DNA of 64,000 nt from Sphingobacterium corticibacterium. Lineage in GTDB: Bacteria; Bacteroidota; Bacteroidia; Sphingobacteriales; Sphingobacteriaceae. The notes beneath the pieces are model-generated. The model was not told where the DNA came from, ran no database searches, and was given only the letters and a program-made list of their open reading frames with translations. Location: NCBI RefSeq assembly GCF_004208525.1, contig NZ_SGIT01000002.1, forward strand, positions 62,001 through 126,000, written 5' to 3'. Shown here in pieces: positions 44,318 through 52,848 of the stretch. Position 1 is the first letter of the stretch. Each line of letters opens with the position of its first letter. Made by a program: the position numbers and the translations under genes.

Positions 44318-44992
44318 TTAATTAACGTTACTGTTATTACTGTTTGTTTTATTTGTTTCTTTTTTCCTATTCTTTAGCCACCTTTTAAGCAATGCGATAA
44401 CAATGGGTAAAAAGGCGATAACTATCAATCCAACAATGATATATTCTACATAATTGATAATGGCGGGAAACTTAACCCCCAGAAAATATCCGGTCAAGGT
44501 CAACAAGCTAACCCATAAAAGTGCACCCGCGACGTTATAGAAAATAAATTTTCGAAAATTCAATTTCACGACACCCGCAAATATGGGTGCAAAAGTACGA
44601 ACGATCGGCACAAAGCGCCCTATAATTAACGCGGTCCCCCCATATTTTTGATAAAATTCTTCCGCCATAATGACGTATTTACGTTTGAAAAGAAGAGAAT
44701 CTTTTCGTTTGAAGAGTACGGGCCCCGTTCGATAGCCAAACCAATAACCCGTAAAGTTCCCTAAAATTCCGGCTCCGAGAATCCCGAAATACATGGTTAC
44801 GATATCAACATCAATTTTTCCTAACGCACAAAATAAGCCCGCTAAAAATAACAAGTAATCCCCGGGCAAAAAGAAGCCAAAGAATAGGCCTGTTTCAGCA
44901 AAGACAATCAGCACTACGATATAGAATCCGCCATGGCTTAATAAATATTCCGGATCCATCAATTGCTGAAAGGACAGCCACAAATCTTGCAT
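44318..44992 (-). CDS. DedA/SNARE-associated family membrane protein
   Basis: The 224-residue protein has five or six hydrophobic segments and the DedA core (GETGLFFG-type start: VFAETGLFFGFFLPGD; middle: FVPIVRTFAPIFAGV). DedA proteins are lipid scramblases or flippases, some acting on undecaprenyl phosphate. The C-terminal tail is rich in Lys and Asn. It precedes the pyrophosphatase and may share the promoter at 45499-45529 with the HIT gene. Confidence 0.9.
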   Translation of the reverse strand: MQDLWLSFQQLMDPEYLLSHGGFYIVVLIVFAETGLFFGFFLPGDYLLFLAGLFCALGKIDVDIVTMYFGILGAGILGNFTGYWFGYRTGPVLFKRKDSLLFKRKYVIMAEEFYQKYGGTALIIGRFVPIVRTFAPIFAGVVKLNFRKFIFYNVAGALLWVSLLTLTGYFLGVKFPAIINYVEYIIVGLIVIAFLPIVIALLKRWLKNRKKETNKTNSNNSNVN

Positions 44993-45059
44993 AATTTCTA
45001 TTTAGTCTATCAGCAAAAGCCGATCTAAAATCTTTCGTTTCTCGTTTAGATACTATTAA

Positions 45060-45470
45060 TCACGAATTCGTCACTTCCGAAATGGCTTCCCTAATATCTT
45101 CAGCTATTTTCGTCATTTCATCATTTGACAAGCTCAATTTAGGACGGGCAAAGTTCATGTCGTCCACTTCATTTAAAGGGATTAAATGAATATGAGCATG
45201 TGCTACCTCCAAACCGACTACAGCAATTCCTACTTTTCGGCAAGGAAAAACGTTTTTTACACCTTGAGCTACAATCTTCGCAAACACCCACATACCCATG
45301 TATTCGTCGTCATTAATATCAAAGATATAATCTGTTTCTTTTTTAGGGATAACCAATACATGGCCTTTAGCTAAAGGACTGATATCCAAAAAAGCTAAAT
45401 AATCGATACTTTCTGCTACTTTATAAGCAGGGATCTCACCCGACACTATCTTTGAAAAAATTGTTGACAT
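45060..45470 (-). CDS. HIT-family nucleotide-binding protein
   Basis: The 136-residue protein has the HIT motif (VAHAHIHLIPL) near its end and IFSKIVSGEIPAYKVAE at its start, the usual form of bacterial HinT-like proteins. They hydrolyse phosphoramidates or other nucleotide conjugates. A good promoter lies 29 bases upstream. Confidence 0.93.
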   Translation of the reverse strand: MSTIFSKIVSGEIPAYKVAESIDYLAFLDISPLAKGHVLVIPKKETDYIFDINDDEYMGMWVFAKIVAQGVKNVFPCRKVGIAVVGLEVAHAHIHLIPLNEVDDMNFARPKLSLSNDEMTKIAEDIREAISEVTNS

Positions 45471-45498
45471 CTTTTATCTTTTTTAAAGAAAAAACAAA

Positions 45499-45529
45499 CA
45501 AACTTACATAAATTCACTTTTATGTGCAA
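45499..45529 (-). promoter_or_regulatory. Bacteroidota-type promoter of the HIT gene
   Basis: Reading the minus strand, TTG (45529-45527) is followed after 20 bases by TAAGTTTG (45506-45499), an exact TAnnTTTG match, giving a leader of about 25 bases before the HIT ATG. Confidence 0.65.
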
Positions 45530-45601
45530 TATAATGCGTCACATATAAAATGAATTTATGTAATTCTCCTCTGCCATCAAAGACTTTATTCTTAGAGGAA
45601 A

Positions 45602-45636
45602 TATAAAAAAACGGTTGCAAGATTTAGCAACCGTTT
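45602..45636 (-). terminator. Terminator of greA
   Basis: A perfect 10-bp stem (45609-45618 with 45627-45636) is followed on the minus strand by a T-run. A second perfect 10-bp hairpin (45657-45666 with 45675-45684) lies closer to the greA stop, so greA is followed by two tandem hairpins. Confidence 0.8.
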
Positions 45637-45698
45637 CAAATTATCTTCTTTAAACGATGTGCGGTTATGGCAGAAACCGCACATAACCGTTCATCTTT

Positions 45699-46172
45699 TT
45701 ATCTTGAAATTTCCAAGATTTCAAACTCCATGACACCCGCCGGCGCTTCTACTTGGGCAACCTCTCCTACAGATTTACCAAGAAGCCCCTGTGCAATGGG
45801 TGATTTCACAGAAATTTTCCCTGCCTTCAAGTCAGCTTCCGTCTCCGAAACCAGCTGATACGTCATTACGGCATTGTTTTTCTTGTTTTTAATTTTCACA
45901 TAAGATAACGCCAATACCTTTGACGTGTCTAGATTCGATTCGTCAATTAGGCGAGCACTAGCTAAGACACCTTCTAACTTAGCGATCTTTGCTTCATGTA
46001 AACCCTGTGCTTCTTTTGCAGCATCATATTCTGCATTTTCGGATAAATCTCCCTTATCCCTTGCCTCTGCTATCGCTTTCGCGATGTTCGACCGGCCCTC
46101 TGTTTTTAGATACTGTAACTCCTGCTTCAGCTTATCTAATCCCTCTTGTGTGTAATAAGTTACTTCTGCCAT
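45699..46172 (-). CDS. greA: Transcription elongation factor GreA
   Basis: The 157-residue protein has the N-terminal coiled coil with the acidic tip (ARDKGDLSENAEYDAAKEAQG) and the C-terminal FKBP-like domain (GKISVKSPIAQGLLGKSVGEV). GreA rescues stalled RNA polymerase by stimulating transcript cleavage. It is followed by two tandem hairpins and reads in the same direction as the neighbouring housekeeping genes. Confidence 0.97.
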   Translation of the reverse strand: MAEVTYYTQEGLDKLKQELQYLKTEGRSNIAKAIAEARDKGDLSENAEYDAAKEAQGLHEAKIAKLEGVLASARLIDESNLDTSKVLALSYVKIKNKKNNAVMTYQLVSETEADLKAGKISVKSPIAQGLLGKSVGEVAQVEAPAGVMEFEILEISR

Positions 46173-46197
46173 ATTTTTACATTATTTTTTCCAAAAA

Positions 46198-46250
46198 AAA
46201 TTAAAAAAAGACAAGACCATACCGCCCTTTGTCAGGACAACATGGTCTTG
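46198..46250 (-). terminator. Terminator of the two-component operon
   Basis: A 9-bp stem (46212-46220 with 46242-46250) has a 21-nt loop and is followed on the minus strand by a long T-rich run down to 46191. It lies 53 bases after the response regulator stop. Confidence 0.75.
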
Positions 46251-46302
46251 CTCATTATCTGCTAAGATAGCAAGCAAGTTCTATAAAAACAAATTTCTTT
46301 TG

Positions 46303-47001
46303 TTATTCTTCCTCGTCTGTATCGACAAATTTATACCCCAATCCGCGAACAGTCTGTAAATAATGTGGTTTATCCGGATTCGTTTCGATTTTTTTGCGAA
46401 GACGTACCACATGCATATCTAGCGTTCGCGTATTTACGTTTGAACTATAGCCCCAAACAACTTCCATAAGTTCCTCGCGTGTAATTTCCTTTCCGACATT
46501 TTGAAGAAAATACAGCAATATTCGATTTTCCAATATCGTCAATTCTATTTTCCGTCCGTCTCTTACCAAAGAATGTATCGTGGGATGGTGCTCTGTTTTA
46601 CCAAACGTATAAACATCATTGTTTTTCGGCAAAAAGAACCGTACTTTGTTTTCAATCATGGCTACCAACACATCCATATTAAAGGGTTTCGTAATGTAAT
46701 CGGTTACACCATAGCTATAAGCATCAATCTTGTCCACATCCTGCGACTTAGCCGTCATCATGATAATGATATTCTCAAAACCAGCTTTGCGGACAGATTC
46801 ACATACATCAATACCTTCTTTTCCCGGAAGCATCCAATCAAGGAGAACCACATCAGGCTTCTCTTGTAGTATTTGCTCTTCAGCTTCCAAGCCATTAGCT
46901 GCCTGAAGAACCTTATATCCTTCTGTTTGCAAGCGGTGTGCTACCAAAAAACGCAAATTTTCGTCGTCTTCTATTACAGCAATCGTGATATCTTTACTCA
47001 T
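46303..47001 (-). CDS. rprY: OmpR/PhoB-type response regulator (RprY-like)
   Basis: The 232-residue protein has a receiver domain with the phospho-acceptor Asp55 (VVLLDWMLPG), acidic pair Glu11/Asp12 and a KPFN Lys, and then a winged-helix DNA-binding domain (TRTLDMHVVRLRKKIE). The kinase gene lies 4 bases upstream. Bacteroides RprXY is the closest named pair. Its regulon here is not known. Confidence 0.88.
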   Translation of the reverse strand: MSKDITIAVIEDDENLRFLVAHRLQTEGYKVLQAANGLEAEEQILQEKPDVVLLDWMLPGKEGIDVCESVRKAGFENIIIMMTAKSQDVDKIDAYSYGVTDYITKPFNMDVLVAMIENKVRFFLPKNNDVYTFGKTEHHPTIHSLVRDGRKIELTILENRILLYFLQNVGKEITREELMEVVWGYSSNVNTRTLDMHVVRLRKKIETNPDKPHYLQTVRGLGYKFVDTDEEE

Positions 47002-47005
47002 AATA

Positions 47006-48682
47006 TTATTTAGTTCTTTTTGGTCCTAGCGGCAAGAGTAATGTAAACGTAGTACCTTGACCTGGCATACTATCTACTTTAATCTCTCCCCCCATGAAAT
47101 CTACAATTTCCTTGCAGAACGCTAAACCTAAACCAATGCTTCCTTGTTGATTGAATTGGTTCTTTACTCTATAAAATTTTTTAAAAATACTATTAAATTC
47201 CTTTTTATTTATGCCGATCCCTTTATCTTTAAATTTTATAACAAAATTTTTCTTGTTTTGTTGTACATCAATATGTAGGAACTTGCGTTGCGGCTCTGAA
47301 TATTTATAGGCATTATCAATCAAATTTTGAAACACACTCAACAAAAGCGTTGTATCCACGACCATATTGTTTTGGACATCGATGGCATAGGAAAAGTTTA
47401 AATCAGCATATTTTAATCTCACTGCTTCAAAAATTGGTTCGCAAAACTCTTCTACTCCCACCTCTTCTTTATTAGGTTTGATAGATTTATTTTCAATTTG
47501 TGCAAATGATAATAACTTATTCATCAAACTGTTTAATTTATCTGCTTCCTGGTCCAAAATCTTCCCATACATACGTTGCTCCTCTGCCGACAACTTCTCG
47601 CTGCTCTGAATATTGTTTCCCGCAATCTTGATCACACTGACTGGTGTTTTAAACTCATGGGTTAGATTATTGATAAAATCATATTGTAATTGAAACAGTC
47701 TACTGTTAATAGTTACATTCCGATAAATCAGATAGGCAATCAAAATCAATATAAGGTATACCGCTGATATGCCAAGGCTAACCGGAAAAAACCGTCTGTT
47801 AATTTCTTTGTTAAAAAACTCCTCGGAACTTGTATACTGCAATTTATAGTCGGACAATGCCCCCGGAAGGGGAAGTTCCGTCTGGAGATAGAAATGCTGA
47901 TCGCTCACACTACCCGATACAATAGGTAATATCTCTATTTTTTCATATAAATTTAAAGCGACGTTTTTAATCTGAATCTTGCTTGGGTCAATTAAGAACA
48001 TAAACATATCCTGATCATAGGCTACAACGGTCGTGTCAGGAGCAGACATCATACGTTTGTATACTAGTAGATCAGCAATACGTGGAATATTCATGTAGGT
48101 CACCTTTCCAGGATTCAACGTATAAAAAACCCGATAGATATCGTTGTCCGACATACTGGTCGATTCATTTACCCGATCGAGAAAACCAACAAACTTTAAC
48201 ACCATCGTATTAAAGTCATCTATATAAGCTCGTGTCAGTGTATTTTCAGGACGTTGGGCAATAAGTCTATTGTCTTTATCTAAATGAAAGGACGTTATAC
48301 TTTTTGGATAAACCAGTAAATGATTATATTTAATCCCAGTCTCTATAGAATCAGAGTTGGTAATGGTGATATCGTAAAATAGCACGCGATCAACAAAAGC
48401 ATATTTTCGAATCACATCACTGACGTAAGATGCCGCTTTTACAGAATCCAAATACCCCTGATAATACGATATCTCTGGAATTTTGTCATTAAAGAACTCA
48501 TGAAAGGGTTGTACCGAACGATCGAACACCTCTACTTTTCTATTATTGAATTCTGTTTCAATAAAATTTGCTATCATAGATCGTGCAGCGAACATAGCGA
48601 CACCAAATAACATCGTCACCAATATTACAAAGGCAATCAGCAACCCAAAGTTCTTTCGGTATTTAAGCTGGTTATACGCCAT
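47006..48682 (-). CDS. rprX: Membrane sensor histidine kinase (RprX-like)
   Basis: The 558-residue protein has an N-terminal membrane helix (about 12-34), a periplasmic domain of some 260 residues, and a second membrane helix near 300-325. The kinase core has the H-box LTHEFKTPVSVIK, the N-box NLIDNAYKYSE, and G-boxes DKGIGINKKEF and GSIGLGLAFCKEI. It partners the adjacent response regulator. The gene begins 5 bases after the stop of the S9-like gene, so all three may form an operon. Confidence 0.88.
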   Translation of the reverse strand: MAYNQLKYRKNFGLLIAFVILVTMLFGVAMFAARSMIANFIETEFNNRKVEVFDRSVQPFHEFFNDKIPEISYYQGYLDSVKAASYVSDVIRKYAFVDRVLFYDITITNSDSIETGIKYNHLLVYPKSITSFHLDKDNRLIAQRPENTLTRAYIDDFNTMVLKFVGFLDRVNESTSMSDNDIYRVFYTLNPGKVTYMNIPRIADLLVYKRMMSAPDTTVVAYDQDMFMFLIDPSKIQIKNVALNLYEKIEILPIVSGSVSDQHFYLQTELPLPGALSDYKLQYTSSEEFFNKEINRRFFPVSLGISAVYLILILIAYLIYRNVTINSRLFQLQYDFINNLTHEFKTPVSVIKIAGNNIQSSEKLSAEEQRMYGKILDQEADKLNSLMNKLLSFAQIENKSIKPNKEEVGVEEFCEPIFEAVRLKYADLNFSYAIDVQNNMVVDTTLLLSVFQNLIDNAYKYSEPQRKFLHIDVQQNKKNFVIKFKDKGIGINKKEFNSIFKKFYRVKNQFNQQGSIGLGLAFCKEIVDFMGGEIKVDSMPGQGTTFTLLLPLGPKRTK

Positions 48683-48687
48683 GCTGC

Positions 48688-50577
48688 TTATAGATACTTG
48701 TTCAAGAAGTCCTCTACTTCCTGATAATAGTTTATAATGTTTTCTTCACTTTTAAAGCGCCTTCCCTCCTCTTCTCTATATATATACTTAATCGGCACGT
48801 TATTGTTTTTCAATTTTTGCACAAATTGGTTCGCGTCTGTCAACGAACTAAATCTATCTTTTCCACCTTGTGCAAAAAGAACGGGAATCTTTACTTTATC
48901 CGCATGAAAAACCGGTGAGATTGCCTTAAACATCTCATATTCACTACTCGGATTACCGATTATTTTATAAAATAGGCGAACATACTGTTGATGATGAGGG
49001 GGAATTTCCCTGAAATAGGTAAAAAGGTTTGTATATCCCGACATCGAGATAGCGCACTTATAAAAGGAAGAGTTGTAGGTAGCCGCATGTAGCGCTGAAT
49101 ATCCTCCAAAACCACTCCCCATGATGGCGACTCTATTTTTGTCAACGATTCCTTGATGTATCAACCAGGTAACACCATCGATCATGTCGGCTTGTATTTT
49201 CCCTCCCCATTCTTTAAAACCAGCTGTCCAAAAATTCTTCCCGTAACCAGCCGAACCTCTGTAATTTAATTGAAAAACCAGATAACCCCTATTGGCCAGA
49301 AACTGTACCTCAGCATCAAAATTACTTGTTTCACGACGATATGGTCCATCATGTACCAACACCACTACCGGTAGCTTTTCCCGTTTTCCAATTAACGGAT
49401 AAGTAAGATACCCATGCAATGTCAGTCCATCCCGGCTTTGAAAACTAACAGCTTCTTTCGGAGACAAAGTTGCCGTTGATAATTTCGGGTTCATTTCTTC
49501 CAGCAACTCCGCTTTATCATTCAAAACATTATAATGATAAATTCCACCGGCATGCACATCGGTATAAATTTTAACAATCCAATGATGCATACTCGTATCG
49601 GTATCCAAAATATCCATAGATTGGTTATCAAATTTAGCCGATAACTTATCAAAATATTGTTGAAAGGTCGGATCGAAGAAATGCCTTTTCACCTTGTTAA
49701 TCGTATATTGACTATAGATAAGCTCCTGCAAATGTTCGGAATACCCAGCCGATTCCAGATCTACTTCCTCGTTTTCAAATATTAATTGCTCTTCTTCTCC
49801 GTTAGACACATTATATTCCACCAACGAAAGTCGATCTCTGTTGTGGTTAGACAAAGCATAAATATGGGTATGGGAATCTTTTACAAATCCCAAAGGTCTT
49901 ATTGATGTTTGGTAATCTGTATTAGCGACCTCTTGAAAAGGCATATTTTCATCAGCTCTATACAAAATGCTTTCCTGTACACTATCATTGGTCATGGCCA
50001 ACCTCACTTTTCCGTCTGGCGAAGCAAACCATTTAGAAATGTTACCGGGGTTACGTGTTAACAGCTGCGGGGCGGAACCATCTACAAAAATTTTATACAG
50101 ATCGAATGTCGTCGAATCTCGATCGTTTAAGGTAGCAAGCAAATAATTACGATGGGTTGTGTGTGGCGCTAGCCAGCGAAGTTTGGCTTTCTTCACGGGC
50201 AATAACAGCGTGTTTTTTTCGGAATCGACCGAGATACTATATATGCGTAAACTATCTTGCGGTGAATGACTATTGGAATATACAATCAACGAATCGGAAG
50301 CCCAGAAAAAATACTGAACATTCATATCCGATTGATAGGTAAGTTGCTTTGATTTATTTTTGTCCTGCAAATCCAAAACAAAAATATTCTTACAGTGGTC
50401 GTCTATTCCCAAATAAGCAATCCTATGACCATCCGGTGATATTTTGAAACTACTTTTTTCGGGCTTGACGAAAAAATCTTCAATGGGGATTAATTTGTTC
50501 GTACTTTGTTTATTTCCACATGAAACTGAAACAACAAACAAACACACAGCAAATATCCAAAGCAAACATCTAAACAT
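48688..50577 (-). CDS. S9 prolyl-oligopeptidase-like lipoprotein lacking catalytic Ser and His
   Basis: The 629-residue protein has a lipoprotein signal (VVSVSCGNK), an N-terminal beta-propeller and a C-terminal alpha/beta hydrolase domain, the S9 layout. The nucleophile block reads MGSGFGGYSA where active enzymes have GGSxGGY, so position 489 is Gly instead of Ser. The His block reads EEGRRFKSEEN where active enzymes have EGHGF, so position 606 is Arg instead of His. Asp574 (GGKDRF) remains. The normal mechanism is thus not available, and a binding, scaffold or signal-sensing role is plausible, perhaps with the adjacent RprXY pair. A shift using the neighbouring Ser488 cannot be excluded but would not restore the His. 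Confidence 0.82.
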   Translation of the reverse strand: MFRCLLWIFAVCLFVVSVSCGNKQSTNKLIPIEDFFVKPEKSSFKISPDGHRIAYLGIDDHCKNIFVLDLQDKNKSKQLTYQSDMNVQYFFWASDSLIVYSNSHSPQDSLRIYSISVDSEKNTLLLPVKKAKLRWLAPHTTHRNYLLATLNDRDSTTFDLYKIFVDGSAPQLLTRNPGNISKWFASPDGKVRLAMTNDSVQESILYRADENMPFQEVANTDYQTSIRPLGFVKDSHTHIYALSNHNRDRLSLVEYNVSNGEEEQLIFENEEVDLESAGYSEHLQELIYSQYTINKVKRHFFDPTFQQYFDKLSAKFDNQSMDILDTDTSMHHWIVKIYTDVHAGGIYHYNVLNDKAELLEEMNPKLSTATLSPKEAVSFQSRDGLTLHGYLTYPLIGKREKLPVVVLVHDGPYRRETSNFDAEVQFLANRGYLVFQLNYRGSAGYGKNFWTAGFKEWGGKIQADMIDGVTWLIHQGIVDKNRVAIMGSGFGGYSALHAATYNSSFYKCAISMSGYTNLFTYFREIPPHHQQYVRLFYKIIGNPSSEYEMFKAISPVFHADKVKIPVLFAQGGKDRFSSLTDANQFVQKLKNNNVPIKYIYREEEGRRFKSEENIINYYQEVEDFLNKYL

Positions 50578-50717
50578 ATTCCAATCCTATTGCAATTTCA
50601 AATATTGTTATTTTTTTATAATAATAGGCTATGTGCAACCTTATTTTTACACGAAAAGCACTTCTATTTCCTAACCGGTTAATCCTTATTTTTCATCTAC
50701 TTACGGCAGGCAGGCTC

Positions 50718-50750
50718 ATCACGAGTTACGCATCACGCATTACGCATAAT
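50718..50750. repeat. Short ACGCAT-type tandem repeats
   Basis: The block holds three close copies of TTACGCAT/CACGCAT spaced 8-9 bases. It lies just before DUF4286 and overlaps no gene. Similar short TTACG-type repeats occur between genes in many Bacteroidota. Function unknown. Confidence 0.4.
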
Positions 50751-50765
50751 TTGTTATCTTTACGG

Positions 50766-51056
50766 ATGATTTTATATAACATCTCTATTATTATTGAGGA
50801 TCGTAGTCACGATCAAGTTGTTAATTGGCTGAAGTCCCACTTACGCACAAGCACCTACGAAATAAATTTTTTGAAAATGTTGGATTCTCCACACGAAGGA
50901 ACCACCTATTGTGTACAACTTTTGGCTGCGGACGATACTGTAATCTTTAAGTTCCAAGAAGATGTAGTAGCCGAAATGCAGACCTATTTGACTGCCCATC
51001 ACCCCGAGAGAGCTTTCATTTTTGAAAGCAAGATGCAATATCTATCGTTAGAATAA
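50766..51056 (+). CDS. DUF4286 family protein
   Basis: The 96-residue protein begins MILYNISIIIEDRSHDQVVNWL, the typical DUF4286 start, and has no known activity. I place the start at ATG 50766. A TATCTTTA box at 50755-50762 lies only 3 bases before this ATG, which rules out the longer upstream frame and suggests a very short leader. It converges on a DUF983 gene. Confidence 0.8.
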   Translation: MILYNISIIIEDRSHDQVVNWLKSHLRTSTYEINFLKMLDSPHEGTTYCVQLLAADDTVIFKFQEDVVAEMQTYLTAHHPERAFIFESKMQYLSLE

Positions 51057-51072
51057 CGAATTAAACAAGGCG

Positions 51073-51474
51073 TTAATCTATCTCTTTATCCAGTCGCTCT
51101 TGGTAAGCTGGGTTATAAACGATTTTGGGTGAAAGGTAATGCAATAACACCAAGCGAGAATATCGAAGGTTAAAAGGTGCAAAGATCAATATGGCCGCAA
51201 AAAGAACAGAAACATATACCCAAGGCGATTCACTTTTCGTCAACATAGCGGTTGTTAAACCTAACGTAACCACCTCTCCTACGGAAAAAGCATAGCTCAC
51301 GTACATAGCCGCATAAAAGTATCCCGGTTCTACCTCAAACTTTAATCCGCAATGCGGGCAATGCTCATGCATTTTCTGCTTTTTAAAGCCGTATACGGGA
51401 CCCTCAAATACCTTTCCAACTCTACACTTCGGGCATTTAGACTGCACCATGGCAGTAAACCTAGAAGTCGCCAT
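51073..51474 (-). CDS. DUF983 zinc-ribbon membrane protein
   Basis: The 133-residue protein opens with two CxxC pairs (SKCPKCRVG, EHCPHCGLKF), likely a zinc ribbon, followed by two membrane segments. It matches DUF983. The start at 51474 gives the standard N-terminus (MATSRFTAMVQ). The preceding gene stops 4 bases upstream. DUF983 genes are often near respiratory genes, but this is not evidence of function. Confidence 0.85.
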   Translation of the reverse strand: MATSRFTAMVQSKCPKCRVGKVFEGPVYGFKKQKMHEHCPHCGLKFEVEPGYFYAAMYVSYAFSVGEVVTLGLTTAMLTKSESPWVYVSVLFAAILIFAPFNLRYSRLVLLHYLSPKIVYNPAYQERLDKEID

Positions 51475-51478
51475 ATAA

Positions 51479-51754
51479 TTAGATTTGTTCTCCGAACGGT
51501 GAAACCTTTTTCGAATTATTCTTACGATATTTTTTATACCATAAAAAACCAATTCCTATGGCAATCAAATAGGGAATAGCCAATAGGAAGAGGATGCCGT
51601 CATTCAGACCTTTTCCCTGTGTGTTACCGTTAGCGGCACTATTCTCCGCGTTTAAGGAACACATAGCACATTGGGCTGATACGTCAGTATAGCACAAGAT
51701 ACTCAACATAGCTACAGCGAGTATAACCAAAAAAGGCGTCCATTTTGAAATCAT
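51479..51754 (-). CDS. Small exported membrane protein with CAMCSLNAE motif
   Basis: The 91-residue protein starts at ATG 51754 (MISKWTPFLV). It has a signal-like hydrophobic segment (ending VSAQC), a conserved AQCAMCSLNAENSA block with two Cys, a second membrane helix, and a basic tail. I recognise the block as conserved in Bacteroidota beside DUF983, but not its function. A TTG-N21-TATTTTTG promoter ends 3 bases before the ATG, so the message may be leaderless. Confidence 0.7.
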   Translation of the reverse strand: MISKWTPFLVILAVAMLSILCYTDVSAQCAMCSLNAENSAANGNTQGKGLNDGILFLLAIPYLIAIGIGFLWYKKYRKNNSKKVSPFGEQI

Positions 51755-51757
51755 ATA

Positions 51758-51789
51758 CAAAAATACCAAAATTTTATGGTTTAGTACAA
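51758..51789 (-). promoter_or_regulatory. Promoter abutting the start of the 91-residue membrane protein
   Basis: On the minus strand TTG (51789-51787) and TATTTTTG (51765-51758), an exact TAnnTTTG match, are separated by 21 bases. Only 3 bases separate the -7 element from the ATG at 51754. Confidence 0.6.
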
Positions 51790-51966
51790 TTTTGAAAGGA
51801 ATGAAGAAACAATCCATGACATTACACTGTAAACCGTGTTATCACGAATAATCTATAATAGAATTTTTTACATGTATAATCTTATTTTTCAAAAACAACA
51901 TCTGGTTATTGTTTGATCGATCTAAAAGATGTAAATTAGTATCATACACCACATAAAACGAATATT

Positions 51967-52848
51967 ATGAAAGCCGTAGAATATAGATTACCAAAGGAGT
52001 TTGACAAATCATTTATTGTATTCAAAGAGCAAGGTCTATACTTTCCTTGTCCATGGCATTATCATCCGGAATATGAGTTTGTTCTGGTTAACAAAAGTAG
52101 CGGCCGTCGTATGGTTGGGGATCATATTGGCACCTTTTTAGAGGGAGACCTCGTGCTCATGGGACCTTCTCTCCCACATGTATGGGTAAACGATCAAAAA
52201 TACTTTGAGAAAGAAAATACAGAAACTGCTGATGCCGTAGTTGTACACTTTTTGAAAGACTTCTTAGGCGAAAACTTTTTCAATTTACCTGAGAGTGAAC
52301 CTTTAAAAAAAATACTTAACCTTTCCAACAGAGGATTGGTTATCTTGGGGCACACACGTTATCAGATTACAAAAATTATGAATGCCATGCCTCGCCAAAA
52401 TGGGTTGAAACGACTTTCCTCACTTTTCGAAATATTTGATATTCTTGCTAATAGTTCGGAATATGAGCTCCTTGCCAGTCCATCCTATATGGAAAACACG
52501 AGAGATATGTATTCCGATAGGTTCAGTAAAATAACGGAATATATCCTGCGTAATTTCCATCGGGACATCACACTTAAAGAAGTCGCTGACCAAGCCAATA
52601 TGGCGACTACAACGTTCTGCAATTTCTTCAAAGAGCACTTTAGGATGACATTTGTAGAATACCTTAACGCTATACGTATTGGTCATGTGTGCAAGCTTTT
52701 GGCAGATAGGGATAAAACGATTATATCGGTAGCCTATGAATGTGGTTTCAACAACTTAGCGAATTTCAACCGGCAGTTTAAAAGGCTTAAAGATATGACG
52801 CCAAAAGAATATAGAAAGGCGTTGGAAGCAGAGCCGATGATTGCTTAA
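51967..52848 (+). CDS. AraC-family regulator with cupin domain
   Basis: The 293-residue protein has an N-terminal cupin-like ligand domain (WHYHPEYEFVLVNKSSGRR) and a C-terminal AraC helix-turn-helix pair (ISVAYECGFNNLANFNRQFK). Its stop overlaps the stop of the convergent SDR gene. It is the only regulator visible beside the second PUL and could be its activator, which is an inference from position. Ligand unknown. Confidence 0.87.
   Translation: MKAVEYRLPKEFDKSFIVFKEQGLYFPCPWHYHPEYEFVLVNKSSGRRMVGDHIGTFLEGDLVLMGPSLPHVWVNDQKYFEKENTETADAVVVHFLKDFLGENFFNLPESEPLKKILNLSNRGLVILGHTRYQITKIMNAMPRQNGLKRLSSLFEIFDILANSSEYELLASPSYMENTRDMYSDRFSKITEYILRNFHRDITLKEVADQANMATTTFCNFFKEHFRMTFVEYLNAIRIGHVCKLLADRDKTIISVAYECGFNNLANFNRQFKRLKDMTPKEYRKALEAEPMIA

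Noticed and set aside
50718..50750. Possible CRISPR-like array
   Set aside because: The units are only 8-9 bases with no spacers of CRISPR size and no cas genes.
50631..50765. Upstream extension of the DUF4286 gene
   Set aside because: The extension spans short repeats and the -7 box; the family N-terminus starts at 50766.
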